Origin: Brevundimonas sp.
Lineage (GTDB): Bacteria > Pseudomonadota > Alphaproteobacteria > Caulobacterales > Caulobacteraceae
DNA length: 64,000 nt
Assembly (NCBI GenBank): GCA_027531145.1
Contig: JAPZRF010000016.1
Span: 1-64,000 of the forward strand
Reading direction: 5' to 3'
Notes under the pieces: model-generated
The model's database searches: none
What the model saw: the letters and a program-made list of their open reading frames with translations, nothing else
Told to the model about the DNA's origin: nothing
Program-made: the position numbers and the translations under genes
Shown here: piece by piece, positions 1 to 11,462 of the stretch
Layout of the letters: each line of letters begins with the position of its first letter
Numbering within the stretch: position 1 is the first letter of the stretch

Positions 1-114
1 GCCGTGCGGCTGAACCCCGCGGCCGGCCGGCTGCGCAACCTGATCAGCTCCACCGGCCGGCCGCTACCGCCGGCGCTGGAGATCAGCTACCAACCCCCCG
101 GGCTCTCACAATGA
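1..114 (+). CDS. C-terminal end of an unidentified protein (partial)
   Basis: An open frame enters from the left edge and ends at TGA 112-114, giving the last 37 residues of a protein that starts outside the window. The piece contains RLNPAAGRLRNLI and a proline-rich tail. It resembles the end of some pseudopilin-like (GspH/FimT) proteins only loosely, so no function is assigned. It runs convergently toward the DUF6173-like gene, with 23 bases between the two stop codons. Confidence 0.4.
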   Translation, partial: AVRLNPAAGRLRNLISSTGRPLPPALEISYQPPGLSQ

Positions 115-137
115 TCGAGGGACCGGCGGGGGGCAGG

Positions 138-521
138 TCAGCGGGCCGCCTTCGGCCGCGCTATCGCGTTCAGCACCACGCTGACCTGGGTGTAGTGCTG
201 GACCAGTCGCACCGGCCGCCCCTCCGCGGTGCGGCCGAAGAAGAGGATCAGATCCGGGCCCCAGAAGCCGAGGTCCTCGATCTGCATCATCTGGTCGCCG
301 GGAAGTCCGACGAGCCGGGCCCCGACCTCCTCGTCGGGGTCGAGGCCCGCCTCGAATTCCTTGATCAGCCGCGACAGGCGCACAAAGGCCCACTCGGCGG
401 GATTGTCACGCATGTGAACGCCCCGGGCGAGGCCCTCGGTGTTGGCGGCGTCGCCGGCCATGGGCTGGGGGCACGGGGCGAACATGGCCGGGTCGGCCTT
501 GGGCGGGGGGGCGTCGGTCAT
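138..521 (-). CDS. DUF6173-like conserved hypothetical protein
   Basis: A 127-residue soluble protein with no signal peptide or membrane segment. The central part reads AEWAFVRLSRLIKEFEAGLD, followed by GARLVGLPG and an IEDLGFWGPDLILFFG segment. This matches my memory of the DUF6173 family, a small alpha/beta protein of unknown role. The assignment is from recall of the motif pattern, not from a search. The gene lies downstream of the rod-shape operon on the same strand, 52 bases after rodA, so it may be cotranscribed, but nothing ties it to cell shape. Confidence 0.6.
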   Translation of the reverse strand: MTDAPPPKADPAMFAPCPQPMAGDAANTEGLARGVHMRDNPAEWAFVRLSRLIKEFEAGLDPDEEVGARLVGLPGDQMMQIEDLGFWGPDLILFFGRTAEGRPVRLVQHYTQVSVVLNAIARPKAAR

Positions 522-573
522 GGGCCGACCCTCGCATGCCCGTCGTGCCGGAACACCCCCTGAAACAGCCGGA

Positions 574-1725
574 TCAGATCAGACCCGAGCCCTTGGGCAG
601 TTCAGTGTAGCGGTGCACCCGCACCGCCTGGATCAGTCCGAAGCCGACCATCAGCATGAGCATCATCGAGCCGCCGTACGACATCAGCGGCATCGGCACC
701 CCGACAACCGGGGCCAGTCCCATCACCATGGCACCGTTGATCAGCAGATAGACGGCGAAGGTAGCGGTCACGCCGAGGGCCGCCAGCCGAGCGAAATGGC
801 TGTGCGACAGCGAGGCGATGCGCAGACACGTCAGGACGATGGCCAGGTAGCAGAGAAGGATGGCCACCGACCCGACAAAGCCGAACTCCTCGGCCACGGT
901 GGCGAAGATGAAGTCGGTGTGCCGCTCGGGCAGGAACTCCAGCTGGCTCTGGCTGCCAAGGCCATAACCCTTGCCTAGCAGTCCGCCGGAGCCGAGGGCG
1001 ATCTTGGACTGGATGATGTTGTAGCCATCGCCGGACGGATCGGCAGAGGGATCAAGGAAGGTCAGCACTCGTTTGCGCTGATACTCGTGCATGCCGAACA
1101 CGACATAGGGCGGGATGGCCACGACCGCAGCGATGACGATCGGGGCGATGATTTTCCAGCTGAGGCCGGCGACGAACATGATCGCCGCCCCGGTCAGGGC
1201 CAGGGACATGGCGGTGCCGAGGTCTGGCTGGTGCGCCACAAGCAGGAACGGCAGCCCGACCATGGCGGCGGGGAACACCAGCTTCCAGTGCAGCCGCGCC
1301 TCCTGGGCCGTCGCACCATGATACCAGCGGGCCAGGGCCAGCACGACCGCCAGCTTCATGAACTCCGCCGGCTGCACCCGGGTCACGCCGAGGTCGATCC
1401 AGCTCTGGGCACCGTTGACGGTGACCCCGACCACCTCCACCGCCAGCAGCATCAACAGGGTGACGCCGTAGAAGGGATAGGCCAAGGCGAACCAGATCCG
1501 CAGGTCCAGCAGCGCGAGGCCGATCATCAACAGCACGGCGAAGCTGAAACGCATCAGGTGATTGGCAGCCCACGGCTCCCAGGAGGCACCGGCCACGGAG
1601 TACAGCATGGCCGTCGAGGCCCCGCCGATGACGCACAGCAGGGCCGTCAGACGCCAGTCGATCTGGCTCAGCTTGACCGGCAGGCGGTCGCGCTCACCTG
1701 GACGGGTCAGGGCCGAGGCGGTCAT
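574..1725 (-). CDS. rodA: Rod-shape peptidoglycan glycosyltransferase RodA
   Basis: SEDS-family polymerase (383 residues, usual length) that builds glycan strands during side-wall elongation, together with PBP2. The sequence shows about ten hydrophobic helices, the PAEFMKLAVVLALARW segment around residue 118, a PDLGTAMS loop, and the C-terminal LMSYGGSMML signature of FtsW/RodA proteins. The rodA start codon overlaps the mrdA stop by four bases (ATGA), so translation is coupled to that of its partner transpeptidase. RodA rather than FtsW is chosen because of the mreBCD-mrdA context. It is the last elongasome gene of the operon. Confidence 0.96.
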   Translation of the reverse strand: MTASALTRPGERDRLPVKLSQIDWRLTALLCVIGGASTAMLYSVAGASWEPWAANHLMRFSFAVLLMIGLALLDLRIWFALAYPFYGVTLLMLLAVEVVGVTVNGAQSWIDLGVTRVQPAEFMKLAVVLALARWYHGATAQEARLHWKLVFPAAMVGLPFLLVAHQPDLGTAMSLALTGAAIMFVAGLSWKIIAPIVIAAVVAIPPYVVFGMHEYQRKRVLTFLDPSADPSGDGYNIIQSKIALGSGGLLGKGYGLGSQSQLEFLPERHTDFIFATVAEEFGFVGSVAILLCYLAIVLTCLRIASLSHSHFARLAALGVTATFAVYLLINGAMVMGLAPVVGVPMPLMSYGGSMMLMLMVGFGLIQAVRVHRYTELPKGSGLI

Positions 1726-3782
1726 TGCGGAGGCTCCGCCAGATAGGGTCGGGGTCCGGCGGCGGCCCGCGCAGGAGCCGCCGGTCGCGGCGAAAGCACC
1801 GGCTCAGGCGTCTCCTCGGGGGCGGGCGGCGCGGCACCCTCGTCAACCGCGTCGAGGGGCGCTTCCGGAGCCGGCGGCAGCGGCCGCTCGATACGCGCAC
1901 GCATGTCCGGATCCTTCAGCAGCGCCACCTTCAAGATCTCTCGGGCACGCGGCGCGGCGTCAGCCGAGCCGCCGACGGGCGCGTGCTGGATAATCAGGGC
2001 GATGGCGTACCGCGGCGCGTCATGCGGGGCGAAGGCGACGAACAGGGCGTGGTCGCGCCGGCTCCATACAGCATTGCGCGGACCCCGATCCTCTCCCGGT
2101 CGGTAGTCGCGCGACTGCGCCGTGCCGGTCTTGCCGGCCATCAGGATGTCGCCCAGCCCCAGCTGGGACGCCCGGTAGGCGGTGCCCCGCACGTCGTTGG
2201 CCACGGCGGCCATGCCCTCACGGACGATGTCCAGATGCTCGTCCGCGAACGGCAGGTCGGGGAACGGTGTCTGCGGCCGTGGCTGGCCGCCGACGGACTT
2301 GATCAGCCGGGGCTGCACCGATTTGCGGCCATTGGCCAGGCGCGCGGTCATCACCGCCAGCTGCAGGGCGTTGGCCTGCAACGCCCCCTGGCCGATCGAC
2401 ACGGACAGGGTCTCGCCAGGGTACCATGTGGGGTCGCCCCGCCCGACGGCCTCGACGAACTCTCGCTTCCAGCGCGTCGAGGGCACCGTGCCGTCCGACT
2501 GCCCGCCGATGCCGATCCCATAGGCCTTGCCGAAGCCAAGATCCTCGGCGACTCTTGCAATCCGGTCGACGCCCGCGCGGTTGCACAGGTGGTAGAAGTA
2601 AGTGTCGCACGAGTTCTTGATCGCCTCGTGCATGTTGACCGAGCCATGCCCGCCGGCCTTCCAGCAGCGGAAGGTGCGCCCGCCAAACCGGTAGCCGCCG
2701 GTGCAGACCACGCGCTCCTCGGGATCGATTCCCGCGTCGAGGTAAGCCAGCGCCGTGGTCATCTTGAAGGTCGAGCCCGGCGGGAAGGTACCGTAGATCG
2801 CCTTGTCCAGCAGCGGACGGCGCTCGTAGTCAGCCCACGCGCGGTAGATGTCGTTAGGCACGCCGGCGACGAACAGGTTCGGGTCGAACGACGGTGCCGA
2901 GACCATGCACAGGATATCGCCGTTGCGGATGTCCATCACGACGCAGCCGCCGGACTCCTCGCCGAACACCTCAAGGGCCCGGGTCTGCACGTCCGCGTCG
3001 AGAGACAGCACTACCTCCGCACCCGGCTCGGCCGGGCGGCTGCCGCGCACGTCCTCGGCTACCACGTGGCCGCGGGCGTCGACCTCGACCCGGTTGCCGC
3101 CGGGTTCGCCCCGAAGCGCCTCATCGAGCGCCTTTTCGACGCCCTGGCGGCCGACCCGGAAACCAGGATTGAAAAATAGCGGCGGCGGCTGCTCGCCCCG
3201 TTCCGTATAGGCCTCGCGGTCGCGGACGTTGGGCTTGGCCACATAGCCGAGCACATGGGCGAAGGCCCCGCCAAACGGGTAGAAGCGCTGCTCGTGCATG
3301 TCCGCCATCACGCCAGGCAACTCGTTGGCGTAGAGGTTGACCTTGGCGAATTCCTCCCACGACAGATCACTCTTGACCGGTACGGGGGAGAAGCGCGGCG
3401 CGGCGTTGACGTCGCGGATGATGGCCCGCCGGCGATCGACCGTATCCGGCAGCAGCTGACCGAGCAGGTTAAGCGTCTGGTCCAGGTCTTTGGTCTCGTC
3501 GCGAACCACCAGCACGCGGAAGCTGGGCCGGTTGCCGGCGATGACCACGCCGTTGCGGTCCTTGATCACGCCGCGCGGCGGCGGGATCAGGCGGTAGTTG
3601 AACTGGTTCTGGTTGGCGAGGGTCGCATATTCGCCGGCCTGCACCACCTGCAGCTGGCCCAGACGGAAGGTCAGGGCCGTGACGCCGAGACCGGTGATCC
3701 CGCCCAGCACCATCGTGCGCCGCAGGAACGAGCCCTGGCGCTCGTTCACATCGGGAAAGAAGATCGACGGTTCACCGCTCAT
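1722..3782 (-). CDS. mrdA: Penicillin-binding protein 2 (elongation transpeptidase)
   Basis: Class B penicillin-binding protein (686 residues) that cross-links new peptidoglycan in the elongasome with RodA. One N-terminal membrane helix (about residues 25-45) is followed by the dimerisation domain and the transpeptidase domain. The latter carries the active-site serine motif GSTFK, the SCD motif (NSCDTYFYH) and the AGKTGTAQ box. A tail of about 60 residues rich in Pro, Ala and Glu follows, longer than in the E. coli protein and probably disordered. It sits between mreD and rodA; the 67-base gap to mreD contains no terminator, so one operon is inferred. Confidence 0.96.
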   Translation of the reverse strand: MSGEPSIFFPDVNERQGSFLRRTMVLGGITGLGVTALTFRLGQLQVVQAGEYATLANQNQFNYRLIPPPRGVIKDRNGVVIAGNRPSFRVLVVRDETKDLDQTLNLLGQLLPDTVDRRRAIIRDVNAAPRFSPVPVKSDLSWEEFAKVNLYANELPGVMADMHEQRFYPFGGAFAHVLGYVAKPNVRDREAYTERGEQPPPLFFNPGFRVGRQGVEKALDEALRGEPGGNRVEVDARGHVVAEDVRGSRPAEPGAEVVLSLDADVQTRALEVFGEESGGCVVMDIRNGDILCMVSAPSFDPNLFVAGVPNDIYRAWADYERRPLLDKAIYGTFPPGSTFKMTTALAYLDAGIDPEERVVCTGGYRFGGRTFRCWKAGGHGSVNMHEAIKNSCDTYFYHLCNRAGVDRIARVAEDLGFGKAYGIGIGGQSDGTVPSTRWKREFVEAVGRGDPTWYPGETLSVSIGQGALQANALQLAVMTARLANGRKSVQPRLIKSVGGQPRPQTPFPDLPFADEHLDIVREGMAAVANDVRGTAYRASQLGLGDILMAGKTGTAQSRDYRPGEDRGPRNAVWSRRDHALFVAFAPHDAPRYAIALIIQHAPVGGSADAAPRAREILKVALLKDPDMRARIERPLPPAPEAPLDAVDEGAAPPAPEETPEPVLSPRPAAPARAAAGPRPYLAEPPQ

Positions 3783-3849
3783 GCCAAACGCCTACGGGCG
3801 GAGCGCTCACGCGAGGGCCGAAGGGTCGGGAGGGCAGGGCGCAGAAGGG

Positions 3850-4368
3850 TCATCGGAACCGCACGTCCGTATCGTCGAAGCGGTCGATCAGCCACGCCGC
3901 ACCGATGAACGCCAGCAGCGTCGGCAGCATCTGGCCAAGCAGCGCCAGGATACTCGGCGCGTTTCCGGCGCGCAGGGTGACGATCAGATAGGCCAGCAGG
4001 AAGGCTCCGAAGGTCGCGAGGGCGTACCAGCCAAACAGCACCCTGAGCTCCTGGCCGACCAACAGGTTGCGGGCGGCCAGCACGCCCCCGTAGACGACCA
4101 GCAGGCAGAGGGGCCACAGCCCGACCGGCCCGCCCCAGAACAGGTCGAGAAACAGGCCGATCACCAGCAGCGTCGCCGGCGCCGCCATAGACGGGCGGAT
4201 CAGGGGCCAGGCGAAAGCCAGAACCATCGGCAGCACGGGCTCGGGCAGCTTCAGCCCGAACACCTCGATCGGCGTTCCGAGCAGCAAGGTCGCCGCCAGC
4301 ACGGCCAGAGCAGGATAGATGATCCACTGTGTGGGCCCGACCACCCTGACCGCGCCGCCGCGTCTCAC
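3850..4368 (-). CDS. mreD: Rod-shape-determining protein MreD
   Basis: Small integral membrane protein (172 residues, normal for the family) with about five hydrophobic segments, including LPMVLAFAWPLIRP and GLFLDLFWGGPVGLWPLCLL. The GLFLDLFWG stretch is typical of MreD. It links the cytoplasmic MreB filament to periplasmic MreC and the PBP2-RodA synthase. The start overlaps the mreC stop by four bases, indicating translational coupling. A second reading frame over the same bases (3779-4327) is treated as a shadow because it lacks the hydrophobic pattern. Confidence 0.93.
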   Translation of the reverse strand: MRRGGAVRVVGPTQWIIYPALAVLAATLLLGTPIEVFGLKLPEPVLPMVLAFAWPLIRPSMAAPATLLVIGLFLDLFWGGPVGLWPLCLLVVYGGVLAARNLLVGQELRVLFGWYALATFGAFLLAYLIVTLRAGNAPSILALLGQMLPTLLAFIGAAWLIDRFDDTDVRFR

Positions 4369-5396
4369 CGGGGCTGCGCTCCCGGCGCCGGCTGGGTTTG
4401 GCCGCCTTCGCGGCGCGCGTCAGCCTGCGCGGCCGCGGCCTCGGCGGCCCGGCGCACGGTTTCGTCGCTGATCGTCGCTGCGGTGGCGGCGTCCACGGGG
4501 GGTGCCGCCGTCAGGCCGGCCAAGGGCGGGGCATTGAGCGCTTCCCTGTGGGCCAGCTGGGCGAAATCCTCGAATAACAGGATGCGGACGTAGTCGATGG
4601 CACCGCGGTCGCTGAACAACTTGACGCGCCAGGAGCCGTCGATGCCGCGCGCCGCCACGCCGATCGGGACGCCACGGGGCACGCCGCCGCCGTCACCCGA
4701 GGACAGAATGCGGTCGCCGGACTGGATCGCGTCCGCGCCGCGCATGTATTCCAGCCGGGGATTGCCGCTGCCGTCGCCGGTCATGATGGCGCGGGCGTCG
4801 GTCCGATCGATCAGCACCGGCGTGCGGCTGGCCACGTCGGTGAGCAGCACCATGCGGCTGACCCCGGGGGTCACGCCCACGATGCGACCCACGAGCCCGT
4901 GCTCGTTGACCACCGGATTACCGACCCGGACCCCCTTCGACGACCCTGCGTCGAGCAGCCGGGCGTTCGCGAAGGGGCCGCGGGATTCGGACACGGAGCG
5001 GGCGGTCGCCATGGCCACCGGCGGCTCGACGCGCAGGCCCAGCATGGCTTCATAGCGGGCGTTGACGTTCTTCAGGGCAATGGCCTGGTCGCGCCAGGGC
5101 TCCAGCTCGGCCAGCTGCCGCTTCAGGCGCCGGTTCTCCTCCACCGCATTGAAGTAGCCGGCCACATGGTCGGACGCGGCCCCGATCCAGCGCACGGGGG
5201 CCGCGAACAGACCACTGACCGGGCCGGCTGTCCGGGCCACACCGCCGCGCAGGGCCCCGTAGGCCTGGTCATCACCGGACGCGCGGCCGCCCAGCAACAG
5301 GGCAAACGCCAGCACGCCGGCGGCCACGGTCGCAGCCGCCGCGGTCCAGGCCAGCGGCACCTTCAGGGTCTCGAACGGTCCGTCGCGAAACGCCAC
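4365..5396 (-). CDS. mreC: Rod-shape-determining protein MreC
   Basis: Periplasmic scaffold of the elongasome, 343 residues. An N-terminal transmembrane helix (about 15-38) is followed by a coiled-coil region (about 75-110, rich in Glu, Leu and Arg) and the double beta-barrel domain, where GNPVVNEHGLVGRIVGVTPG and DRILSSGDGGGVPRGVPIG are the conserved MreC blocks. The last 40 or so residues are an Ala/Pro/Gln-rich extension. MreC activates PBP2-RodA. It follows mreB after a 119-base gap with no clear terminator, so both independent and shared transcription are possible. Confidence 0.95.
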   Translation of the reverse strand: MAFRDGPFETLKVPLAWTAAAATVAAGVLAFALLLGGRASGDDQAYGALRGGVARTAGPVSGLFAAPVRWIGAASDHVAGYFNAVEENRRLKRQLAELEPWRDQAIALKNVNARYEAMLGLRVEPPVAMATARSVSESRGPFANARLLDAGSSKGVRVGNPVVNEHGLVGRIVGVTPGVSRMVLLTDVASRTPVLIDRTDARAIMTGDGSGNPRLEYMRGADAIQSGDRILSSGDGGGVPRGVPIGVAARGIDGSWRVKLFSDRGAIDYVRILLFEDFAQLAHREALNAPPLAGLTAAPPVDAATAATISDETVRRAAEAAAAQADARREGGQTQPAPGAQPR

Positions 5397-5515
5397 GGCG
5401 CGCCTTCCTCAGCAGGGGGGCGGAGACGGCGGGACCACCCCCGCCGGATGAGCAGCCTATTGCAGAATCAGGCCGATTTGGAAACGGCCCTCACACGGGA
5501 ATGACCGCGACCACG

Positions 5516-6565
<1,050 letters not shown>

Positions 6566-6745
6566 TTACCGTCTCGGTTGGGCCTCAGCCGGGCGTCTGT
6601 CAGAATGAACGCGCCGGCGATCCCCCCCCTCGCGCACGTCCCCAGCGCGCGATTAACAAGTCGTTTCCGCCAGCACGACCAATGGGCCCGTTTGCCCTTG
6701 AACTTCCGGGATTACAAGCCCTCTTCGCGCGCGCGCGGTCGCGCC

Positions 6746-7360
6746 TCAGACCGGCTCGAGCCCCTCGGCGGCGAGCGCCCGCCGGACCGGCTCCCGGGCC
6801 TGTTCCCGGGTGAGGTGGGCATTCAGCCTCGGGTACCTCGCACCGTCCAGCAGCCCCGCCTGCCGCGCCCAACGGGTGAACACCGAAAGATAGCCGTCGG
6901 CGGCCGTATGGCTGGCTCCGAAGACGAACGGTCCCTCGAGCAGATGCTGTTCCACGACGTCGAGTTTCGCCAGCACGAGGTCTGCGGCAGCCGTGCGCGA
7001 CTCGCCCTCCAGCGGGGGGCGGCTGAACAGAAGCCGCCCGAGCGCGGGATGCAGCCCCGAGGCGAGGAAGCCGGTGAAGGCATTGAACCGGGCCCGGGCG
7101 AACGGCGCGGCGGGCGCGAGGCCGGCGTCAGGGTACAAATCGGCGAGATAGGCGAGGATCGCCGCGTTCTGGGTAATCACGCCCTCGGCGGTCTGCAGCG
7201 CCGGCGTCGCGCCCGCGGGGTTGATGGCCAGATACTCCGGCGTGCGCTGCTCGCCCTTGCGCAGGTCGATCGCCTGCAGCTCGTAAGGCGCGCCGGCCTC
7301 CTCCAGCGCGAAGTGCGAGGCCATGGCGCAGGCGCCGGCGGAATAGAAGAGTTTCAGCAT
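6746..7360 (-). CDS. Glutathione S-transferase family protein
   Basis: A 204-residue cytosolic protein with an N-terminal thioredoxin-fold domain (MLKLFYSAGACAMASHFALE; the YSAGACA segment is the beta/zeta-class active-site region) and a helical C-terminal domain. The cis-proline block appears in INPAGATPALQT, and TQNAAILAYLAD is the usual glutathione-binding helix. ATG 7358-7360 is chosen because translation further upstream is Cys/Trp/Arg-rich and outside the family. The substrate is unknown. Such enzymes conjugate glutathione to electrophiles or act as peroxidases. Confidence 0.9.
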   Translation of the reverse strand: MLKLFYSAGACAMASHFALEEAGAPYELQAIDLRKGEQRTPEYLAINPAGATPALQTAEGVITQNAAILAYLADLYPDAGLAPAAPFARARFNAFTGFLASGLHPALGRLLFSRPPLEGESRTAAADLVLAKLDVVEQHLLEGPFVFGASHTAADGYLSVFTRWARQAGLLDGARYPRLNAHLTREQAREPVRRALAAEGLEPV

Positions 7361-7433
7361 GGTCGACCCTCTCCATTGTGTGGTGTGCTGTCGAAGTGGG
7401 GTCCCGGCGCGACTGCAACAAGAGCGGTGGCGG

Positions 7434-8144
7434 TCAGGTGCCCCCGATTTCGCGGCGGCGGACCCGCTCCCGCACCAGCAGCATAAGTCCCAGCCACACC
7501 ACCGCCACCGCCGCAAGGATCAGGGAGGTCCACACCCCGTCACCGCTGACCGCCGTCACCACGGCCCCGCCGAAGAAAGCTACCAGCGCCGTCTTGGGCA
7601 GCACCCCGAGGGCGCAGCCCAGCAGGAAGGCAGGATACGACGCCCGCGTCGCGCCGAACGCCATGTTGACGACGATGAACGGGGCGGACGGGACGTTGCG
7701 GATCATGAAGCTGGCGTAGAAGGCGTTGCGGCCGACAAACCGCTTGAGCCGCTCAAGGGTGCGGCTGTCGAGCCGGTCGACCAGCCGGGCCGTTGGCCCC
7801 CGGCCCATCCAGTAGGTAACACCGGCCGAGATCACCGTCGCGATCCAGCTGTAGAAGAAACCGAGGCCCGGACCGAACGCGACCACGCAGGCGGCGATCA
7901 GGATGAACTGCGGCGCGCCGATGAAGGCGGCGACGACGAACAGGATCACCGTGGCGACGAAGGCCCAGGGGCTGCCCGCGTAGCCCTGCAGCCAGGCCTC
8001 GAGCCGGTGCTCGGCCTGCAGCCCCAGCTGGGTCTTTCCGAGCCAGAGCAGGCCAACCGTCGCCGCCAGCAGCAGAGTCGCCGCCAGCGCCGTGCGCCAG
8101 CGGCGGGCTTCCATGTTCAGGAGGAAATCGAGCAGCCGGCGCAT
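7434..8144 (-). CDS. TVP38/TMEM64 (VTT-domain) membrane protein
   Basis: A 236-residue inner-membrane protein with four to six hydrophobic helices. The central VTT/SNARE-associated region includes FIGAPQFILIAACVVAFGPG, FFYSWIATVISAGVTYWMG, and FYASFMIRNVPSAPFIVVNM further on. These match the DedA-like VTT superfamily, where relatives act as lipid scramblases or undecaprenyl-phosphate flippases. The exact role cannot be read from sequence. It lies just upstream of the glutathione transferase on the same strand. Confidence 0.85.
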   Translation of the reverse strand: MRRLLDFLLNMEARRWRTALAATLLLAATVGLLWLGKTQLGLQAEHRLEAWLQGYAGSPWAFVATVILFVVAAFIGAPQFILIAACVVAFGPGLGFFYSWIATVISAGVTYWMGRGPTARLVDRLDSRTLERLKRFVGRNAFYASFMIRNVPSAPFIVVNMAFGATRASYPAFLLGCALGVLPKTALVAFFGGAVVTAVSGDGVWTSLILAAVAVVWLGLMLLVRERVRRREIGGT

Positions 8145-8239
8145 GGCCGCGCCTTAGCATCGGGGGGAGCAATCCAAAACCCGGACCCCGACTTGCGGCC
8201 CCCGCTACCGTGTTTGATCCAGCCTTCGCTTCTGCGTAG

Positions 8240-9475
<1,236 letters not shown>

Positions 9476-9478
9476 GGC

Positions 9479-10504
9479 CTACGCCGCCCGGCTGACGGCG
9501 AAGTCGGCGAGGCTTTCCAGCGCGGTGCGCCAGGGGCCGGGGGCTACGGTGCACAGGGCGGCCTTGGCGGCCCCGGCGTAGTCGTGGGCCATGTCGAGCG
9601 TCACCGACAGGGCGCTGGTGCCGAGGATCAGCTCGCGGGCGCGGCGGAACTCCTCGTCGCCGCGCTGGCCGCCGTCGATGGCGGCGCGCCAGAAGGCGTC
9701 CTCGCGCCCGGCGGTGCGGGCCATGGCCACCAGCAACGGCAGGGTGACCTTGCCCTCGCGGAAGTCGTCGCCGGCGTTCTTGCCCAGCACCTCGGAGGCC
9801 CCGCCGTAGTCGAGGGCGTCGTCGGCCAACTGGAAGGCCAGGCCGAGGTTCAGCCCAAAGCTGCGCAGGGCCGCCACCGCCGCATCGGGGGCCTCTACCG
9901 CCAGGGCACCAGCCTCGGCCGCCGCGGCGAACAGCTCGGCGGTCTTGGCCGCGATGATGCGCAGATAGGTATCCTGGTCCAGCTTCAGATCATGGGCCCG
10001 GGTCAGCTGCAGCACCTCGCCCTGGGCGATGACGCTGGAGGCGTTGGCCAACACCCCGAGGGCCCGCATCTGGCCGGTGTCGACCATCAGCTCGAAGGCC
10101 CTGGCGAAGAGGAAGTCGCCGACCAGCACGCTGGAGGGCGCGCCCCAGATCAGGTGCGCCGCGACCTTGCCGCGGCGCAGCTCGGAGCTGTCGACCACAT
10201 CGTCGTGCAGCAGGGTGGCGGTGTGGATGAACTCGACCGCGGCGGCGAAGCGATGGGCGTTGGCCAGGTCCCGGCCGCCGACGGCGCGCGCCGCGGCCAG
10301 GGCGATCAGTGGGCGCAGGCGCTTGCCGCCCGCCGAGACGATATGCTCGGCCATCAGCGGGATGACCGGCACAGTCGACTGCATGCGCTCGAGGATCAGG
10401 CGGTCGACCTCGGCCATGTCGGGGCCCGCGAGGCGCGCCAGGGCCTCGGCGTCGCCCTTCGGGCGGTCGGTCCGGGCGCGGGCTGCGACGAGGGCGGCGT
10501 CCAA
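9479..10504 (-). CDS. ispB: Polyprenyl diphosphate synthase (octaprenyl type)
   Basis: Trans-isoprenyl diphosphate synthase that extends farnesyl diphosphate to make the quinone side chain. The first aspartate-rich motif is LLHDDVVD (DDxxD) and the second is FQLADDALDYGG; GGKRLRPLI binds the homoallylic diphosphate. The start is uncertain. An upstream start at 10588 adds 28 basic residues unlike the family; I prefer TTG 10502-10504, which begins at LDAALVAARAR and gives 341 residues. The product chain length cannot be predicted reliably here. Confidence 0.88.
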   Translation of the reverse strand: MDAALVAARARTDRPKGDAEALARLAGPDMAEVDRLILERMQSTVPVIPLMAEHIVSAGGKRLRPLIALAAARAVGGRDLANAHRFAAAVEFIHTATLLHDDVVDSSELRRGKVAAHLIWGAPSSVLVGDFLFARAFELMVDTGQMRALGVLANASSVIAQGEVLQLTRAHDLKLDQDTYLRIIAAKTAELFAAAAEAGALAVEAPDAAVAALRSFGLNLGLAFQLADDALDYGGASEVLGKNAGDDFREGKVTLPLLVAMARTAGREDAFWRAAIDGGQRGDEEFRRARELILGTSALSVTLDMAHDYAGAAKAALCTVAPGPWRTALESLADFAVSRAA

Positions 10505-10618
10505 GGGCGGTCTCGTTTCTTCGTTTTGGCGCAGGGAAGTGCGCGGATTTCGCGTCGACGACTTGCCCCGACGCCGCTGCGGCGACAATGGTGAGCCGGC
10601 TATGAGGGGTCAAGCCGC

Positions 10619-11386
10619 GTGACCGTCGCATCTGACGCCGCCGCGCCCGGGTCAACCCCCGTGCGGGAGGACCTGTTCCTCGGGGGACGGGTGAAACTGC
10701 GCCAACCGGTGCGCGGCTACCGTGCGGGCATGGACGCCGGTCTGCTTGCCGCCGCCTGCGCCGCCGCGCCCGGCCAGAGTGTGTTCGAGGCCGGCTGCGG
10801 GGCCGGGGCCGTGCTCTGCCAGATCGGCGCGCGCTGCCCGGAGGCGCAGCTGCAGGGGTTGGAGCGCGACCCCGCCATGGCCGCCCTCGCCGACGAGAAC
10901 CTGACTCTCAACGGGTTCGGCGACCGTGGCACCGTGCAGACCGGCGACGTAGCCGACCGGCCGTCGCCGGAGGAGCGCGGCCGGTCCGACTGGGCCATCA
11001 GCAATCCGCCCTTCTTCGACGACCCGGGTGCCCTACGGACCCCCGGGCCGGGCAAGCGCGACGCCTGGCTGGCCGACGACGGCCTCCAGGCCTGGCTGGA
11101 CCGGCTGTCCCTGACGGCGCGCGAAGGCGGGCAGGTGTTGCTGATCCACCGCGCCGACCGGCTGGCCGACATCCTCGAGGGCCTGAAGCGCCGCTGCGGC
11201 TCCTTCGCGGTCCGGCCGGTGCACCCCTTCGCCGACGCCCCGGCCAAGCGGGTGCTGGTGCGCGCGATCCGGGGCGGCCGGGCCCCGCTGGTCCTGCACC
11301 CGCCGCTGGTGCTGCATGAGCGGAGCGGCGGCCATACTGCGGCAGCCGAGACGATCCTGCAGGGCGAGGCCAGCGTGATCCTGTAG
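10619..11386 (+). CDS. tRNA1(Val) N6-adenine methyltransferase-like protein
   Basis: A 255-residue Rossmann-fold methyltransferase starting at GTG 10619. The SAM-binding glycine loop is FEAGCGAGAVLCQIG, and the catalytic motif IV is SNPPFFDDP, the NPPF type used by N6-adenine methyltransferases. The N-terminal DLFLGGRVKLRQPVRGYRAG matches the TrmN6/YfiC group, which methylates adenine 37 of tRNA1(Val). RNA rather than DNA is inferred from that group. It diverges from the polyprenyl synthase gene; the two starts are about 115 bases apart if the TTG start of ispB is right. Confidence 0.82.
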   Translation: MTVASDAAAPGSTPVREDLFLGGRVKLRQPVRGYRAGMDAGLLAAACAAAPGQSVFEAGCGAGAVLCQIGARCPEAQLQGLERDPAMAALADENLTLNGFGDRGTVQTGDVADRPSPEERGRSDWAISNPPFFDDPGALRTPGPGKRDAWLADDGLQAWLDRLSLTAREGGQVLLIHRADRLADILEGLKRRCGSFAVRPVHPFADAPAKRVLVRAIRGGRAPLVLHPPLVLHERSGGHTAAAETILQGEASVIL

Positions 11387-11462
11387 GCTCAATGGGCCGC
11401 CACGGCCCCATCAGGGCCACAGTTGCGCCCAGACTGCCCGCCGATTCCAGCGGAGGCGCATC